NCBI GenBank assembly: GCA_029550345.1
Contig: JAKPHK010000038.1
Coordinates: 1-64,000, forward strand
Direction of reading: 5' to 3'
Source of the DNA: Pseudomonadota bacterium
GTDB lineage: Bacteria > Pseudomonadota > Alphaproteobacteria > Sphingomonadales > Sphingomonadaceae
Length of the DNA: 64,000 nt
Part shown: positions 46,598 through 56,113 of the stretch, one piece after another
Numbering within the stretch: the stretch's first letter is position 1
How the letters are laid out: each line of letters begins with the position of its first letter
Translations under genes and position numbers: made by a program
The notes under the pieces: generated by a model
Seen by the model: only the letters and a program-made list of their open reading frames with translations
What the model was told of the DNA's origin: nothing
The model's database searches: none

Positions 46598-46629
46598 CTT
46601 CGTAAAATTTTCTAACGTTTGATACGCAA
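46598..46629. promoter_or_regulatory. Inverted repeat site 9: CTTCGTAA-N16-ATACGCAA, divergent promoter of the hsa-like and ring C/D operons
   Basis: CTTCGTAA AATTTTCTAACGTTTG ATACGCAA. Confidence 0.6.
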
Positions 46630-46728
46630 ATCGTCAATTGAAAAGCCGTTTGACTTCCGATAATGCGGATTCAACACAGAGTTGGTGTCGCGATTCACTG
46701 AAGCGGACCATTTGGGAGAATTGCCGGC

Positions 46729-47496
46729 TTGACCCAGGGAGTGCACATCGACCTTGCAGGGAAAGTTGCCCTGGTCACTGGCGGAACCCGCGGGTTGGGC
46801 CGGGCGATTTCGGCGCGGCTGGCTGAGGCTGGCTGCACGGTTGTTGCTTGTGCCCGGAATGCACCGGACGACCTGCCGCCGGGCGTATCCTTCCAGGCGG
46901 CCGACATCCGCGATGCCGATGTGGCCCGCGCGCTGGTCGACGGCATTGCCGACGCGCACGGCCGGTTCGATATCCTGATCAACAATGCCGGCGGTTCGCC
47001 CGCAACGGCAGCCGAGCAGGCCAGCGCGCGCTTCATCGACGCTATCCTGAAGCTCAACCTGGTTGCTCCGCTTTACCTGGCCCAGGCTGCCTATCCGCAC
47101 ATGGTTGCGGTGGGCGGCGGCGCGGTGGTCAATATTGCCAGCGTTTCCGGAATTCGTCCGTCGCCCGGCACGGCAGTCTATGGTGCCGCCAAGGCGGGGC
47201 TGCTGAACCTGACGCAAAGCCTGGCGCAGGAATGGGGTCCCGCCGGCATCCGCGTCAACGCAATCATTGCCGGGCTGATGCAGACCGAGAATGCCGAGGC
47301 AACCTATGGCGATGCCGAGGCCCAGGCGGCGGTCGGCCGGTCGATGCCGCTGCAGCGCATGGGTACCGGCGATGATCTGGCCGGGGCCGTGCTGTGGCTT
47401 TGCTCCCCGCTTGCCGCCTGGGTCAGCGGCGCAAAAATCAACGTCGATGGCGGGGGCGAGCGCCCTTATTTCCTCGACCTCGTGAAAGGACACTGA
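46729..47496 (+). CDS. Short-chain dehydrogenase/reductase (non-ATG start)
   Basis: IDLAGKVALVTGGTRGLGRAISARLAEAG, INNAGG, YGAAKAGLLNLTQSLAQEWGPAGIRVNAI. Confidence 0.85.
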   Translation: MTQGVHIDLAGKVALVTGGTRGLGRAISARLAEAGCTVVACARNAPDDLPPGVSFQAADIRDADVARALVDGIADAHGRFDILINNAGGSPATAAEQASARFIDAILKLNLVAPLYLAQAAYPHMVAVGGGAVVNIASVSGIRPSPGTAVYGAAKAGLLNLTQSLAQEWGPAGIRVNAIIAGLMQTENAEATYGDAEAQAAVGRSMPLQRMGTGDDLAGAVLWLCSPLAAWVSGAKINVDGGGERPYFLDLVKGH

Positions 47497-48431
47497 TGCC
47501 CATGGCCATCAAGGCACTTGGCTATGTGGTTATCCAGACGGCGCAGTTGCAGCGCTGGGACCACTTTCTGACTCAGGTCGCCGGCGTGATGCGCGCGGCC
47601 GATGCCACTGACGGGGCGCATCTCTACCGGATCGATCAGCGCCCATTCCGCTTCCGGATCGAACCGGGCGCGCAAGACCGCTTCGTGGCCGCTGCATACG
47701 AAATTGATGACGCTGCCGCGCTGGCCGCTCTGGCGGAGCGGATCGCCGCTGCTGGACGGCCGGTCGAATTCGGCTCTGATGCGGGCGCGGCCCTGCGCGG
47801 TGTTGACCGGTACTTTGCAACCAGCGACCCGGCCGGCAACGGGCTTGAATTCTATTGCGGCGACAGCGTGGCCGAGGCGCCCTTCGTTTCGCCGCTGGGG
47901 ATCCCGGCCTTCGTAACTGGCGAAATGGGAATGGGTCACGCGGTGTTTTCCGCCCCCAACTTCAATGAATGCGTCACTTTCTATCGCGACGTGGTCGGCT
48001 TTCATGAAACCGACATGCCGCGGTTCTTCTTCGGTGACGGCAGTGCCGACGATCCGGGCATGGGCTTTGCCTTCATGCACGCTGACAATGGCCGCCATCA
48101 CTCAATCGCGCTGGGCGAAGGACCGGTGCCGCCATCGGGCTGCGTCCACCTGATGCTCGAACTGCCCAGCCTGGTTGAGGTGGGCAAGGCTTATGACCGC
48201 ATGAAGGCGCTGGGCTATGCCGAAAGCGCTTCACTGGGCCAGCACTACAATGACGAGACGGTCGGCTTCTATGTGCAGACCCCCGGCGGCTTCGATCTGG
48301 AGATCGGCTGCGACAGCCTGGTGATCGACCCGGCCACCTGGGAAGTTACCCGACACAAGGGGATCAGCATCTGGGGCCATGAATGGGCCTGGCAGAAGGC
48401 GATGAAAGAGCAACAGGCGGCAGCGGAATGA
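47496..48431 (+). CDS. hsaC: Type I extradiol dioxygenase, HsaC-like, paralog 2
   Basis: IKALGYVVIQTAQLQRWDHF, MGHAVFSAPNFNECVTFYRDVVGF, RHHSIALGEG, GGFDLEIGCD. Confidence 0.87.
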   Translation: MPMAIKALGYVVIQTAQLQRWDHFLTQVAGVMRAADATDGAHLYRIDQRPFRFRIEPGAQDRFVAAAYEIDDAAALAALAERIAAAGRPVEFGSDAGAALRGVDRYFATSDPAGNGLEFYCGDSVAEAPFVSPLGIPAFVTGEMGMGHAVFSAPNFNECVTFYRDVVGFHETDMPRFFFGDGSADDPGMGFAFMHADNGRHHSIALGEGPVPPSGCVHLMLELPSLVEVGKAYDRMKALGYAESASLGQHYNDETVGFYVQTPGGFDLEIGCDSLVIDPATWEVTRHKGISIWGHEWAWQKAMKEQQAAAE

Positions 48432-49312
48432 CCATGTTGGACAAACGCATGACCCCGGCGGACATCGTCGGGCGGCTGAGCGACGGGATGACGCTCGGGA
48501 TCGGGGGCTGGGGTCCCCGACGCAAGCCGATGGCGCTAGTGCGCGAGATCCTGCGCTCGGAACTCAAGGACCTGACCGTGGTCGCCTATGGCGGGGCCGA
48601 TGTCGGGATGCTTTGCGCTGCGGGCAAGGTGAAGAAGCTGGTCTTCGCCTTCGTCTCGCTCGATGCGATCCCGCTCGAACCCTGGTTCCGCAAGGCCCGT
48701 GAGGCCGGGCAGATCGAAGTGCTGGAGCTGGACGAAGGGATGTTCCAGTGGGGCCTCAAGGCCGCCGCCTTTGGCCTCCCGTTCCTGCCGACGCGGGTTG
48801 GCCTGGGCACGGACCTGGCCGAACTGGGCGGACTCAAGACCGTGCAATCACCCTATGACGATGGCGAAACGCTGATCGCGATGCCTGCGCTGAAGCTTGA
48901 TGCGGCGCTGCTCCACGTCAACCGCAGCGATTGGCGCGGCAATATCCAGGCGTTCGGACCGGACGTCTATTACGACGAATGGTTCGCCCGCGCTGCCGCC
49001 AAGACCTATGTCAGCTGCGAGGAACTGGTTGATCGGATGGAAGACCACTATCCCGAGCAGGCCCAGGCCAACATCGTGGAACGCGCGTTCATCAGCGGTG
49101 TGACGGAGATCGCTGGCGGTGCGCACCCCAGCTCAATGCCCCCGGCCTATGGCTGGGACATGAAGGCCTTCAAGGCCTATGCCGATGCCGCGAAGGACCC
49201 AGGCGACTGGGATGCGGTGCGTGATCGCTTCGTCGGAGCAAGCGAGGAAGCCTACCTCGCCGGCTTTGGCGGCAAGGAGGCGGTGGCGGCTTTGCCGTTG
49301 CCGATTTTCTGA
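48428..49312 (+). CDS. ipdA: CoA-transferase-like subunit A (IpdA-like, steroid ring hydrolase)
   Basis: DKRMTPADIVGRLSDGMTLGIGGWGPRRKPMALVREILRSELKDLTVVAYGGADVGML; followed by IpdB-like partner. Confidence 0.85.
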   Translation: MTMLDKRMTPADIVGRLSDGMTLGIGGWGPRRKPMALVREILRSELKDLTVVAYGGADVGMLCAAGKVKKLVFAFVSLDAIPLEPWFRKAREAGQIEVLELDEGMFQWGLKAAAFGLPFLPTRVGLGTDLAELGGLKTVQSPYDDGETLIAMPALKLDAALLHVNRSDWRGNIQAFGPDVYYDEWFARAAAKTYVSCEELVDRMEDHYPEQAQANIVERAFISGVTEIAGGAHPSSMPPAYGWDMKAFKAYADAAKDPGDWDAVRDRFVGASEEAYLAGFGGKEAVAALPLPIF

Positions 49313-50118
49313 TGACTGACGTTTCCCTCGCAGAACTCTGCATCTTCGCCTGTTCGCAGGCCTTCCGGAACAATGGCGAGATCATTGCCACCGGCGTCGG
49401 CCCCGTGCCGCGCGTGGCGGCTGGTCTCGCCAAGCTCACCCATACGCCTGAGCTGATAATGACCGATGGTGAAGCCTACCTGGTCGAGCAGCCGGTGCCG
49501 CTGGGGCCGCGCCGGTACGAGGACCGCAAGCCCGCGGGCTATCTGCCGTTCTCGCGCTTCTTCGACGCCGCGGTCTGGACCGGGCGCCGCCATGCCATGG
49601 TTACGCCGACCCAGATTGACCGGTTCGGCCAGATCAACCTCTCGCAACTGGGCGGTACCCACCGCCAGCCCAAGACCCAGATGCTGGGCGTGCGGGGCTT
49701 TCCGGGGAACACGATCTACCATCCCAACAGCTTCTTCTTCCCCAGCCATACCCCCCGGGTCTTCGTGGCCGGCGAAGTCGATATGGTCTCAGGGGTGGGC
49801 TACAATCCCGCCAAGCGGGTGCCGGGCGGGAACTATTCCGCAGTCGACCTTCGGACGATTGTCACCAACCTGTGCGTGATGGACTTCGGCGGACCGGACC
49901 ATGCTATCCGCGTGCTCTCGCTCCATCCCGGCGTTACGTTTGCCGAGGTCCAGGAAGCAACCGGGTTCGAACTGATCGACGCAGTGGCAGCAGAAACCCC
50001 GCTGCCCGATGCCGAGGCCCTGTCGATCATCGCCAGCCTCGATCCGCACAATATCCGCGCCAGCGTGATCAAGGATAACCCGCCTGCACAGCGACAGGCC
50101 GAAGGGAGTGCCGCATGA
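49312..50118 (+). CDS. ipdB: CoA-transferase-like subunit B (IpdB-like)
   Basis: DVSLAELCIFACSQAFRNNGEIIATGVGPVPRVAAGLAKLTHTPELIMTDGEAYLV. Confidence 0.85.
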   Translation: MTDVSLAELCIFACSQAFRNNGEIIATGVGPVPRVAAGLAKLTHTPELIMTDGEAYLVEQPVPLGPRRYEDRKPAGYLPFSRFFDAAVWTGRRHAMVTPTQIDRFGQINLSQLGGTHRQPKTQMLGVRGFPGNTIYHPNSFFFPSHTPRVFVAGEVDMVSGVGYNPAKRVPGGNYSAVDLRTIVTNLCVMDFGGPDHAIRVLSLHPGVTFAEVQEATGFELIDAVAAETPLPDAEALSIIASLDPHNIRASVIKDNPPAQRQAEGSAA

Positions 50119-51026
50119 GCAAGGGCAACGATCTGGTCGAACCGAAACAGGTCGACATCGTCTACGAAACCGACCAGCCGATCCGCTATGAGGTGATCGA
50201 TCACGTCGCCTGGGTGACGATGACCCGGCCGACCTTCAACAATGCGCAAAACGGGCAGATGACCTATGCGCTGGACGATGCCTTCAATCGCGCCGTCAAG
50301 GACGACGACGTTCGGGTGATCGTGCTGGCGGGTGAGGGCAAGCATTTCTCCGCCGGGCATGACATCGGCACGCCGGGGCGCGACCTGCATCATGAATTCG
50401 ACAAGCGCCTGATGCTGGCTCCGCACACCAACAAGCCGGGGGCCGAACTGCTCTACACGCGCGAGCAGGAACAGTACCTGGGCATGTGCCGCCGCTGGCG
50501 CGACATCCCCAAGCCGACCATCGCGATGGTCCAGGGCGCCTGCATTGCCGGTGGACTGATGCTGGCCTGGGTCTGCGACCTGATCGTGGCCAGCGAGGAC
50601 GCGTTCTTCCAGGATCCGGTCAATCCGCTGATGGGCATTCCCGGGGTGGAATACTTCGCGCACGGCTTCGAACTGCCGACCCGCGTGGCCAAGGAATTCC
50701 TGCTGCTGGGCGAACGGATGAGTGCCGAGCGCGCCCACAGCTTCGGCATGGTCAACAAGGTGGTTCCGCGCGAGGAACTGCGCGAAGCGACCGCTGCTTG
50801 GGCGGCCAAGCTGGCGGCTAACCCGCGGTTGGGCAACTGGCTGACCAAGCAGTCGATCAACCATGTCGAGGAACTGCGCGGCAAGCGCTCGGCGATGGAT
50901 GCGGTCTTCCACATGCACCACTTCGCCCACGCCCATAATGACCTGGTTACCGGGGATTCGATCGTCGGCGTCAGCGGCAAATCAGCTGCTGCCACCAACA
51001 AGAAGCAGCAGGCGGGCGAGGGCTGA
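50115..51026 (+). CDS. echA20: Enoyl-CoA hydratase/crotonase family, EchA20-like
   Basis: Crotonase motifs KHFSAGHDIG, VQGACIAGGLMLAWVCDLIVASEDAFFQDPV; position next to ipdAB. Confidence 0.78.
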   Translation: MSKGNDLVEPKQVDIVYETDQPIRYEVIDHVAWVTMTRPTFNNAQNGQMTYALDDAFNRAVKDDDVRVIVLAGEGKHFSAGHDIGTPGRDLHHEFDKRLMLAPHTNKPGAELLYTREQEQYLGMCRRWRDIPKPTIAMVQGACIAGGLMLAWVCDLIVASEDAFFQDPVNPLMGIPGVEYFAHGFELPTRVAKEFLLLGERMSAERAHSFGMVNKVVPREELREATAAWAAKLAANPRLGNWLTKQSINHVEELRGKRSAMDAVFHMHHFAHAHNDLVTGDSIVGVSGKSAAATNKKQQAGEG

Positions 51027-51029
51027 ACC

Positions 51030-52097
51030 TTGGCTGATCCGCTCGCCACGGCCCTGACCAGGCGGCTCGGTTGCCGCTTGCCCGTGATCCAGACCGCAAT
51101 GGGCTGGATCGCGACGCCGCAGCTTGTGGCCGCGACCAGCAATGCCGGCGCCTTTGGCTTTCTGGCCGGTGCCGTGATGAAGCCGGCCGAACTGGGCGAG
51201 GCGATCGCCCGGCTCAAGGACCTGACGCCGCACGCCTTCGGGGTAAACTTCCACTCGTTCCAGCCCGGCGCGGCCGAGATCGTGGAGATCATCCTGGCCA
51301 ATGCCGATCGGGTTCGCGCGGTCAGCTTTGGCCGGGGGCCGGACGCGAAGATGATCGGCCGGTTTTGCGATGCCGGGATCCTGTGCATTCCCACCGTTGG
51401 TGCGGTGAAGCACGCCGAAAAGATGGTCCAGCTGGGCTGCGAGATGATCACGGTCCAAGGCGGCGAGGGCGGGGGCCATACCGGTTCGGTCCCGACTACC
51501 GTGCTGTTGCCGCAGGTGCTGGACGCTGTCGATGTGCCGATCGTTGCGGCTGGCGGCTTTGGCGACGGGCGCGGCCTTGCCGCAGCGCTGGCTTGGGGTG
51601 CCTGCGGGATCGCCATGGGCACGCGCTTCCTGATGACCGCCGAAAGCCCGGTTCCGGCGGCGCCCAAATCGGCCTACGTCAAGGCCGGCACCGGCGACAT
51701 CATCGTTTCGACCAAGGTTGATGGCATCCCGCAGCGGATGATCCTCAATCCCCTTCTGCGTCGGATCGAGGGGTCCGGACGGACCGCGATGTGGCTGCGG
51801 GCGATCGAGGCGGGCCTTGAGATGAAGCGCCAGACGGGGATGACCTGGGGCGAAGTGCTGGGCGCAGCCCGCGGCATGACCAGCCATGGGGAAATGCCGC
51901 TCAGCGCCGCGATGATGGCGGCCGCCGCGCCGGTCATGATCCAGCGCGCGGTTGTTTCCGGCGATGCCGAGCAGGGCCTTATGGCCACCGGCATGGTCGC
52001 CGGGCGGCTGACCGACCTGCCGACTGCTGCCGAACTGCTCCAATCGATCGAAACCCAAGCCCGCGAACGCATCGCGGCGCTCTGCGCGAAGGACTGA
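51030..52097 (+). CDS. ipdC: Nitronate-monooxygenase-like FMN reductase, IpdC-like
   Basis: LPVIQTAMGWIATPQLVAATSNAGAFGFLAGAVM, MITVQGGEGGGHTGSVPTTVLLPQV, AAGGFGDGRGLAAALAWGACGIAMGTRFL. Confidence 0.85.
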   Translation: MADPLATALTRRLGCRLPVIQTAMGWIATPQLVAATSNAGAFGFLAGAVMKPAELGEAIARLKDLTPHAFGVNFHSFQPGAAEIVEIILANADRVRAVSFGRGPDAKMIGRFCDAGILCIPTVGAVKHAEKMVQLGCEMITVQGGEGGGHTGSVPTTVLLPQVLDAVDVPIVAAGGFGDGRGLAAALAWGACGIAMGTRFLMTAESPVPAAPKSAYVKAGTGDIIVSTKVDGIPQRMILNPLLRRIEGSGRTAMWLRAIEAGLEMKRQTGMTWGEVLGAARGMTSHGEMPLSAAMMAAAAPVMIQRAVVSGDAEQGLMATGMVAGRLTDLPTAAELLQSIETQARERIAALCAKD

Positions 52098-52102
52098 ACG
52101 CC

Positions 52103-52858
52103 ATGCCGATCACCACCACGATCCAGGATCGCATCGCCGAAATCATCTTCGACGTGCCCCCGGTCAACGCCTTCGACAGCGAGACCTGGATGTCGCTTCC
52201 CGCGATCATCACGGCGGCAGCCAGCAACCCCGAAGTCAACTGCGTCCTGATCCGCGCCGCCGAGGAGGCCCGCGGGTTCTGCGGCGGGGTCGATATCAAG
52301 GAGATGCAGGCCCACCCCGAGCGGATCACCGTGCTCAATCGCGGCAATTACCTGACTTTCAAGGCGATCCGCGATGCCGAAGTGCCGGTCGTGGTGGCCG
52401 CTCACAAGTTCGTGATCGGCGGCGGGATCGGAATCTGCGGCGCCAGTGACACGATCATCGCGGCCGACGATGCCTTCTTCAGCCTGCCCGAGGTCGATCG
52501 CGGGGCGATGGGCGGGGCGAGCCACCTTTCGCGGATGTTGCCGCTGCACAAGGTCCGCGCGGCCTTTTTCACGGGTGGAAATATTCCGGCGGAAGAAGCT
52601 TACCGCCTCGGCGCGGTCGAAAAGGTCGTGCCGCGCGCTGACCTGGTGGCCGAGGCCCGTGCGTTTTGCGCAGTCATCGCCAGCAAGAGCCGCAAGGCAC
52701 TGGTCATCGCCAAGGAAGCTCTCAACGGCCTCGAGCCGCGCGATGTCGATCGTGGCTATCGCTGGGAGCAGGGCTTCACGCTTGAAATGTACATGCACGA
52801 AGACAGCCAGAAGAGCCGCGATGCCTTCGTCGAAACGGGCAAGGCCGCGAAGTTCTGA
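52103..52858 (+). CDS. Enoyl-CoA hydratase/crotonase family protein
   Basis: GFCGGVDIKEMQ, VVAAHKFVIGGGIGICGASDTIIAADDAFFSLPEVDRGAMGG. Confidence 0.85.
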   Translation: MPITTTIQDRIAEIIFDVPPVNAFDSETWMSLPAIITAAASNPEVNCVLIRAAEEARGFCGGVDIKEMQAHPERITVLNRGNYLTFKAIRDAEVPVVVAAHKFVIGGGIGICGASDTIIAADDAFFSLPEVDRGAMGGASHLSRMLPLHKVRAAFFTGGNIPAEEAYRLGAVEKVVPRADLVAEARAFCAVIASKSRKALVIAKEALNGLEPRDVDRGYRWEQGFTLEMYMHEDSQKSRDAFVETGKAAKF

Positions 52859-54021
52859 TGGACCTGGCCTATACCCCCGAACAGCAGGCGTTCCGGGCCG
52901 AAGTACGTGCGTGGATGGACGCGCACGTGCCGAAGGAGCCGCTTGTCACGCTGGAATGCCGCGAAGGCTATGACCAGCATGTGGCCTGGGAGCGCACGCT
53001 TGCCAGCGGCAACTGGGGCATGGTCACCTGGCCGGAAGCCTATGGTGGACGCGGGCTGGACCTGATCCAGTGGCTGATTTTCGAAGAAGAGTACTTCCGC
53101 GCTGGCGGCCCCAACCGGGCCAACCAGAACGGCATCTTCCTGCTGGGTCCGACCATCATGGAATTCGGCACCGAGGAGCAGAAGGCCCGCTTCCTCCCGC
53201 CGATGGCGCGCGGCGAAGTGATCTGGGCCCAAGCCTGGTCTGAGCCGGGCGCCGGCAGCGACATGGCCGCGATCCAGTCCAAGGCGGTGCGGGATGGCGA
53301 TCACTACGTCATCACCGGGCAGAAGACCTGGTCGAGCCGCGCCGCCTTTGCCGACTGGGGCTTTGGCATCTTCCGGACCGACCCTGACAGCAAGCGCCAC
53401 AAGGGGCTGACCTTCATCCTGTTCGATCTGAACAGCCCGGGCATCACCCGCCGCCCGATCCGCCAGCTCCACGGCGATACTGGTTTCGCGGAACTGTTCT
53501 TCGACGAAGTGCGGGTGCCGGTCGAGAACTGCCTGGCGGGCGAAGGCGAGGGCTGGAACGTAGCCATGGCCACAGCCGGGTTCGAACGCGGCCTGATGCT
53601 GCGCTCGCCGGGTCGGTTTCAGGCGACTGCCAAGCGCCTGGTCGAGCTCTACCGCGCGCATGAAGCCGAGGCTTCGCCGGCCGCGCGCGAAGCCGTGCTG
53701 CAAGCCTGGATGCAAACCCAGACCTATGCCTACAATACCTATGCCGTGGCCTCGAAGATCATGGCTGGGGGCAAGATTGGGGCCGAGGCCAGCCTCAACA
53801 AGATCTTCTGGTCCGAGCTTGACCGGATGATGCACCGCACCGCGATGCAGATCCTGGGTGCCCATGCGGAGCTGAAGCGCTTCGGCAACGGCAAGATTAA
53901 CCAGTGGCTGGAGGGCTACATCTTCTCGCTGTCCGGGCCGATCTATGCCGGATCGAACGAGGTCCAACGCAACATCATCGCCGAACGCTTGCTGGGCCTT
54001 CCGCGGGTGGGAGCAGGCTGA
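52858..54021 (+). CDS. Acyl-CoA dehydrogenase (subunit 1 of a tandem pair)
   Basis: WAQAWSEPGAGSDMAAIQSKAVRDGDHYVITGQKTWSS; ends YAGSNEVQRNIIAERLLGLPR. Confidence 0.9.
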   Translation: MDLAYTPEQQAFRAEVRAWMDAHVPKEPLVTLECREGYDQHVAWERTLASGNWGMVTWPEAYGGRGLDLIQWLIFEEEYFRAGGPNRANQNGIFLLGPTIMEFGTEEQKARFLPPMARGEVIWAQAWSEPGAGSDMAAIQSKAVRDGDHYVITGQKTWSSRAAFADWGFGIFRTDPDSKRHKGLTFILFDLNSPGITRRPIRQLHGDTGFAELFFDEVRVPVENCLAGEGEGWNVAMATAGFERGLMLRSPGRFQATAKRLVELYRAHEAEASPAAREAVLQAWMQTQTYAYNTYAVASKIMAGGKIGAEASLNKIFWSELDRMMHRTAMQILGAHAELKRFGNGKINQWLEGYIFSLSGPIYAGSNEVQRNIIAERLLGLPRVGAG

Positions 54022-54953
54022 TGGACTTCCGCTTCAGCGATGATCAGCTGACCCTGACTGAAAGCGTCCGGGAATACCTGGCCGGAACGCACGGCCCCGA
54101 GGTGCTGCGCCGCCTGGATGAACAGGGCAACCGCGATCCGGCAATCTGGCAGGGACTCGTCGAGATGGGCCTGACTGGCCTGTTGGTGCCCGAGGAGCAT
54201 GGCGGGCTGGGCCTTGGCCTGGTGGAAGCTGCGCTGATAGCTGCCGAATGCGGCCGCGCCTGCCTGGCCGAACCGCTGGTCGACACGGCCTTTGTTGCCG
54301 TGCCGTGGCTGGTTCGGAGGGGCGAGCTGGGTGATCTTGCGGCCATCGCTGCGGGCGAGCGCCAGGTGCCGCTGCCGCACGTGTTAAATCCCTGGGTGGC
54401 AGATGGAACGGGCCAGCCCATCCAAAGCGTCGACCCGCTGCGCAACCTGGTGATGTTCCCGGCCGCGGGCAGTTCCGACCCCTACCTGCTCGATCTTGGC
54501 GCACTGATGAGCGCGGCTCAACTAGTAGGCCTGGCCGATGCGATGCTTCATCAGGCGGTCGAATATGCCAAGATCCGGACCCAGTTCGGCCAGCCCGTTG
54601 GCGCGTTCCAGGCGCTGAAGCACCAGCTGGCCAGCTGCGCCGTGGCGATCGAATTCGCCAAGCCGGCCGTTTGGCGCGCCGCCCAAGCGCTGCAGGATGG
54701 AGGCGACAGCGCCTCGGTCCATGTCAGCCATGCCAAGGTCGCTGCGGGCGATGCCGCCCTGCTGACGGCCGAAACGGCGATCCAGGTCCACGGCGCGATG
54801 GGCTATACCTATGAAGTGGACCTGCACTTCTGGATGAAGCGGAGCTGGGCGCTCAACGGCGCCTGGGGCGACCGGGCCTGGCATCTCAAGCGGATCGATC
54901 AAGCGGTGATCGGCGGCGCCCTGCCGATCGGCCCCGAACACACCTTTGCGTGA
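54021..54953 (+). CDS. Acyl-CoA dehydrogenase (subunit 2 of a tandem pair)
   Basis: MDFRFSDDQLTLTESVREYLAG, RTQFGQPVGAFQALKHQLA, IQVHGAMGYTYEVDLHFWMKRS. Confidence 0.88.
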   Translation: MDFRFSDDQLTLTESVREYLAGTHGPEVLRRLDEQGNRDPAIWQGLVEMGLTGLLVPEEHGGLGLGLVEAALIAAECGRACLAEPLVDTAFVAVPWLVRRGELGDLAAIAAGERQVPLPHVLNPWVADGTGQPIQSVDPLRNLVMFPAAGSSDPYLLDLGALMSAAQLVGLADAMLHQAVEYAKIRTQFGQPVGAFQALKHQLASCAVAIEFAKPAVWRAAQALQDGGDSASVHVSHAKVAAGDAALLTAETAIQVHGAMGYTYEVDLHFWMKRSWALNGAWGDRAWHLKRIDQAVIGGALPIGPEHTFA

Positions 54954-54961
54954 GGAACACC

Positions 54962-56113
54962 ATGGCTGAAGCTTATATCATCGACGCTGTCCGCACGCCC
55001 ATCGGGCGCAAGAAGGGCAGCCTGGCCCATCTCCACCCGGCTGATCTGGGCGCGCACCCGATCAAGGCCCTGGTCGAACGCACCGGGATCGACGCCAATG
55101 CCGTCGATGACGTGGTCTGGGGCTGCTGCGACACGATCGGCCCGCAAGCGGGCGACATCGGCCGGACGGTCTGGCTGGTTGCCGGACTGCCGCTGCACGT
55201 GCCGGGCACGACGATTGACCGCCAGTGCGGATCGAGCCAGCAGGCCGTGCACTTTGCGGCTCAGGGGGTGATGAGCGGTACCCAGGACCTGGTCGTCGCC
55301 GGCGGCAGCCAGGCGATGAACGCGATCCCGATTTCGGCGGCGATGTTTGCGGGTCAGCCCTATGGCTTCGACAATCCGTTCAACACCAGCAAGGGCTGGA
55401 TCGAGCGGTTCGGCGACGGCATCCTCAACCAGATCAACTCGGCCGAGATGATTGCGCAGAAGTGGGGGATCAGCCGCGCGGCGATGGAAGAATTCGCGCT
55501 CACCAGCCACCAGCGCGCCCATGCGACCAGCGAAGGCGGGCTGTTCAAGAGCGAGATTGCCCCGCTGGAAGGGCTGGAAGCCGACGAGACGGTCCGACCC
55601 GGTACTACGCTCGAAGGACTGGCCAGCCTTAAGACGGTGCAGGAGGGCGGGGTGATCACCGCTGGGGTCGCTAGCCAGAACTGCGATGGCGCCGCTGCTC
55701 TGCTGATCGCCAGCGAACAGGCAGTAAAGGATCATGGCCTGAAGCCGCGCGCCCGCATCCACCACATTTCGGTTCGCGCCGATGATCCCGTGTGGATGCT
55801 CACCGCCCCGATTCCCGCCACCCAGCACGCGCTGAAGAAGGCCGGAATGACGGTTGCCGATATCGACCTGTTCGAATGCAATGAGGCTTTCGCCTCGGTG
55901 CCGATGGCCTGGATGAAGGAGCTCGGTATCCCGCATGAGAAGGTCAATGTCCGCGGCGGGGCGATCGCGCTGGGCCATCCGCTGGGCGCTACTGGTGCGC
56001 GGCTGATGACCACGCTGCTCAACGCGCTGGAGGCGACTGGCGGCCGCTATGGGCTTCAGACCATGTGCGAAGGCGGCGGCCAGGCCAACGTCACGATCAT
56101 CGAGAGGCTGTAA
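54962..56113 (+). CDS. Thiolase (FadA5/FadA6-like)
   Basis: AYIIDAVRTPIGRKKGSLAHLHPADLGAHPIKALVERTG, IDRQCGSSQQAVHFAAQGVMSG, GGAIALGHPLGATGAR. Confidence 0.92.
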   Translation: MAEAYIIDAVRTPIGRKKGSLAHLHPADLGAHPIKALVERTGIDANAVDDVVWGCCDTIGPQAGDIGRTVWLVAGLPLHVPGTTIDRQCGSSQQAVHFAAQGVMSGTQDLVVAGGSQAMNAIPISAAMFAGQPYGFDNPFNTSKGWIERFGDGILNQINSAEMIAQKWGISRAAMEEFALTSHQRAHATSEGGLFKSEIAPLEGLEADETVRPGTTLEGLASLKTVQEGGVITAGVASQNCDGAAALLIASEQAVKDHGLKPRARIHHISVRADDPVWMLTAPIPATQHALKKAGMTVADIDLFECNEAFASVPMAWMKELGIPHEKVNVRGGAIALGHPLGATGARLMTTLLNALEATGGRYGLQTMCEGGGQANVTIIERL

